From Hippophae tibetana (lineage: Eukaryota; Streptophyta; Magnoliopsida; Rosales; Elaeagnaceae): 64,000 nt of DNA. The stretch is taken from the NCBI GenBank assembly GCA_037013495.1, contig CM072802.1, forward strand, positions 62,894,483 to 62,958,482. The letters run 5' to 3'. Shown one piece after another: positions 62,980 through 64,000 of this stretch (its first letter is position 1; each line of letters opens with the position of its first letter). The notes under the pieces are model-generated. The model searched no databases and had not been told where the DNA came from. It was given only the letters and a program-made list of their open reading frames with translations. The position numbers and the translations under genes were made by a program.

Positions 62980-64000
62980 TCACGAGTTTTCCCAAGGGGT
63001 GTTAGACATGCCTATCAATGCCCCATTTAGTGGCACCCGAAAACGAGCATTCCTTGTCATCTTCGTCATTTTTCCATGACAAACCTTATGTTTCGTGATC
63101 AATAAATCATAGAGGAAGAAAGGAATTGCGTCCAACAAGAACGAACAATTTTGGACGAATTTTATATTTTTCATGATTTTCCGAGAGTTAAAAAAATAAC
63201 TACAAACACTTCCCATGTCCATAAGATTATGAAAATTTGTAGTATGTGATCAAATATTATTCCAAACAGATGTCCAAAAATTAGCCCAAGAATTCCATCG
63301 TTTTCACGAGTTTGCCCACGGGGTGTTATACATGCCTATCAATGCCCCACATAGTGGCACCCGAAAACGAGCATTCTTTGTCATCTTTGTCTTTTTACCG
63401 TAACAAACCTTATGTTTCGTGATCAATAAATCATAGAGGAAGAAAGGAATTGCGTCCAACAAGAACCGACAATTTTGGACGAATTTTATATTTTTCATGA
63501 TTTTCCGAGAGTTAAAAAAATAACTAAAAACACTTCTCATGTCCATAAGATTATGAAAATTTGTAGTATGTGATCAAATATTATTCCAAACAGGTGTGCA
63601 AAAAATAGCCCAAGAATTCCATCGTTTTCACGAGTTTGCCCACGGGGTGTTATACATGCCTATCAATGCCCCACATAATGGCACCCGAAAACGAGCATTC
63701 CTTGTCATCTTCGTCATTTTTCCATGACAAACCTTATGTTTCGTGATCAATAAATCATAGAGGAAGAAAGGAATTGTGTCCAACAAGAACCGACAATTTT
63801 GGACGAATTTTATATTTTTCATGATTTTCCGAGAGTTAAAAAAATAACTAAAAACACTTCCCATGTCCATAAGATTATAAAAATTTGTAGTATGTGATCA
63901 AATATTATTCCAAACAGGTGTGCAAAAAATCGCCCAAGAATTCCATCGTTTTCACGAGGAAGCCCACGGGGTGTTAGACATGCCTATCAATGCCCCACAT
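62980..64000. repeat. Right end of window: A-E(like)-F-G(partial)
   Basis: A at 62980, a mosaic at 63304 with a B-like start (tttgcccacgg, cagatgtccaaaaattag before it) and an E-like end (gaagaaagg, cttctcatg), F at 63628, and the first 49 bases of the next unit (gaggaagccc, G or E) from 63952. The array continues past the window end. Confidence 0.85.

Larger units (their letters stand above)
31228..63951. repeat. Homogenised domain: 101 monomers in exact 324-bp register
   Basis: Unit starts (the tca of cgttttcacgag or its class-specific equivalent) fall at 31228 plus every multiple of 324 up to 63952, a span of 32,724 bp with no net insertion or deletion. Class markers used below: A, gttttcccaagg, catttagtgg, gaacgaacaatt and actacaaacac; B, caatagatcatag and gttcaaaaaataac; C, gaggtagccc, gagatttaaaaa and actacaaacac (C' has actaaaaacac); D, B-like left with cacttctcatg; E, gaggaagccc, gtctttttaccgtaac, gaagaaagg and cttctcatg; F, cacataatgg with gtgtccaac; G, caacaaatcatatagg and gaatttctgag; H, gacacgcctatc and ccatcagac; G', like G but with tttgccaacgg at the left. 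Confidence 0.95.
1..64000. repeat. Satellite DNA array, ~324-bp monomer, about 198 copies
   Basis: The entire window is a head-to-tail tandem repeat of one AT-rich monomer of about 324 bp. Landmarks recur once per monomer: the segment gtgatcaaatattattcc, an EcoRI site in cccaagaattccatcg, the block cacccgaaaacgagcattcc, the block gaaccgacaattttggacga, and an A-rich tract ending in ataactaaaaa. In the right half the EcoRI site lies at 33158 and recurs every 324 bp to 63938 wherever it is not mutated. All copies have one orientation; I found no inversion and no inserted foreign sequence. Both window ends lie inside monomers, so the array is longer than the window. The repeat type is certain from the sequence. 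Placement at a centromere, pericentromere or chromosome end cannot be decided here, and I do not recognise the satellite family. A plant source is an inference from monomer length and style. Confidence 0.98.

Noticed and set aside
22482-63870. A large family of small minus-strand genes (80 residues each)
   Set aside because: The frame is a property of the repeated monomer, is broken freely in diverged copies, and has no recognisable domain, promoter or start context. I listed one example only, as a non-gene frame.
1-64000. CRISPR array
   Set aside because: The repeat unit is 324 bp with no short repeat and unique-spacer alternation, and no cas genes are present. It is satellite DNA.
1-64000. 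CENP-B box-like motif
   Set aside because: I looked for the TTCG...A..CGGG pattern; ttcgtgatc and ttcgtatttttaccg occur in each unit but lack the required spacing and G-rich end.
1-64000. Telomeric repeats or rDNA spacer
   Set aside because: No runs of TTTAGGG- or TTAGGG-type repeats and no rRNA-like segments were seen; an rDNA spacer would be interrupted by conserved rRNA genes.

Overview
The whole 64 kb window is one uninterrupted tandem (satellite) DNA array. I see no rRNA, tRNA, transposon, CRISPR array, prophage or convincing protein gene. The monomer is AT-rich and about 324 bp long. About 198 copies are present, all head-to-tail in the same orientation, and the array runs off both ends of the window. 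A repeat this long, this homogeneous and organised into higher-order repeats (HORs) points to eukaryotic constitutive heterochromatin (centromeric, pericentromeric or subtelomeric). The length (about two nucleosomes) and the CpG-decay pattern are typical of plant satellites, so I infer a plant, but I do not recognise the family by name and cannot exclude another eukaryote.

Layout. 1-12.5 kb: diverged monomers of at least three subfamilies with small indels, plus local multi-monomer duplications (1,295 bp at 3.9-6.3 kb; a dispersed pair 2,922 bp apart at 7.9 and 10.8 kb). 12.48-17.61 kb: an 8-monomer HOR (2,594 bp) present twice, followed by pieces of a third copy and a 1,944-bp-spaced repeat up to 19.8 kb. 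About 20.95-21.18 kb: a single truncated monomer with an 86-bp internal deletion. 21.5-22.5 kb: the minor subfamilies disappear and only one type continues. 22.48-27.65 kb: a 4-monomer HOR (1,295 bp); 27.65-29.93 kb: a derivative 4-mer (1,296 bp). 31.2-64 kb: a highly homogenised domain in which 101 successive monomer starts are in exact 324-bp register.

In the homogenised domain I classed monomers by diagnostic variants as A to H (defined in the features). The older arrangement is a 6-mer, A-B-C'-E-F-G (1,944 bp), intact at 61.0-63.0 kb. From 35.1 to 54.9 kb it is replaced by an 8-mer, A-B-C-D-A-E-F-G (2,592 bp), whose C and D look like recombinants of 6-mer monomers. The 8-mer tract then expanded by three unequal exchanges of 14, 5 and 12 monomers (4,536, 1,620 and 3,888 bp), each leaving a hybrid monomer at its junction. 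A block H-G'-A-B-C'-E occurs on both sides of the 8-mer tract, exactly 71 monomers apart.

Each monomer carries an 80-codon open frame on the minus strand. I treat it as a by-product of the repeat rather than a gene. No gene network can be described; the interest of the window is the readable history of array turnover. All classifications were done by eye from the sequence, without alignment software.
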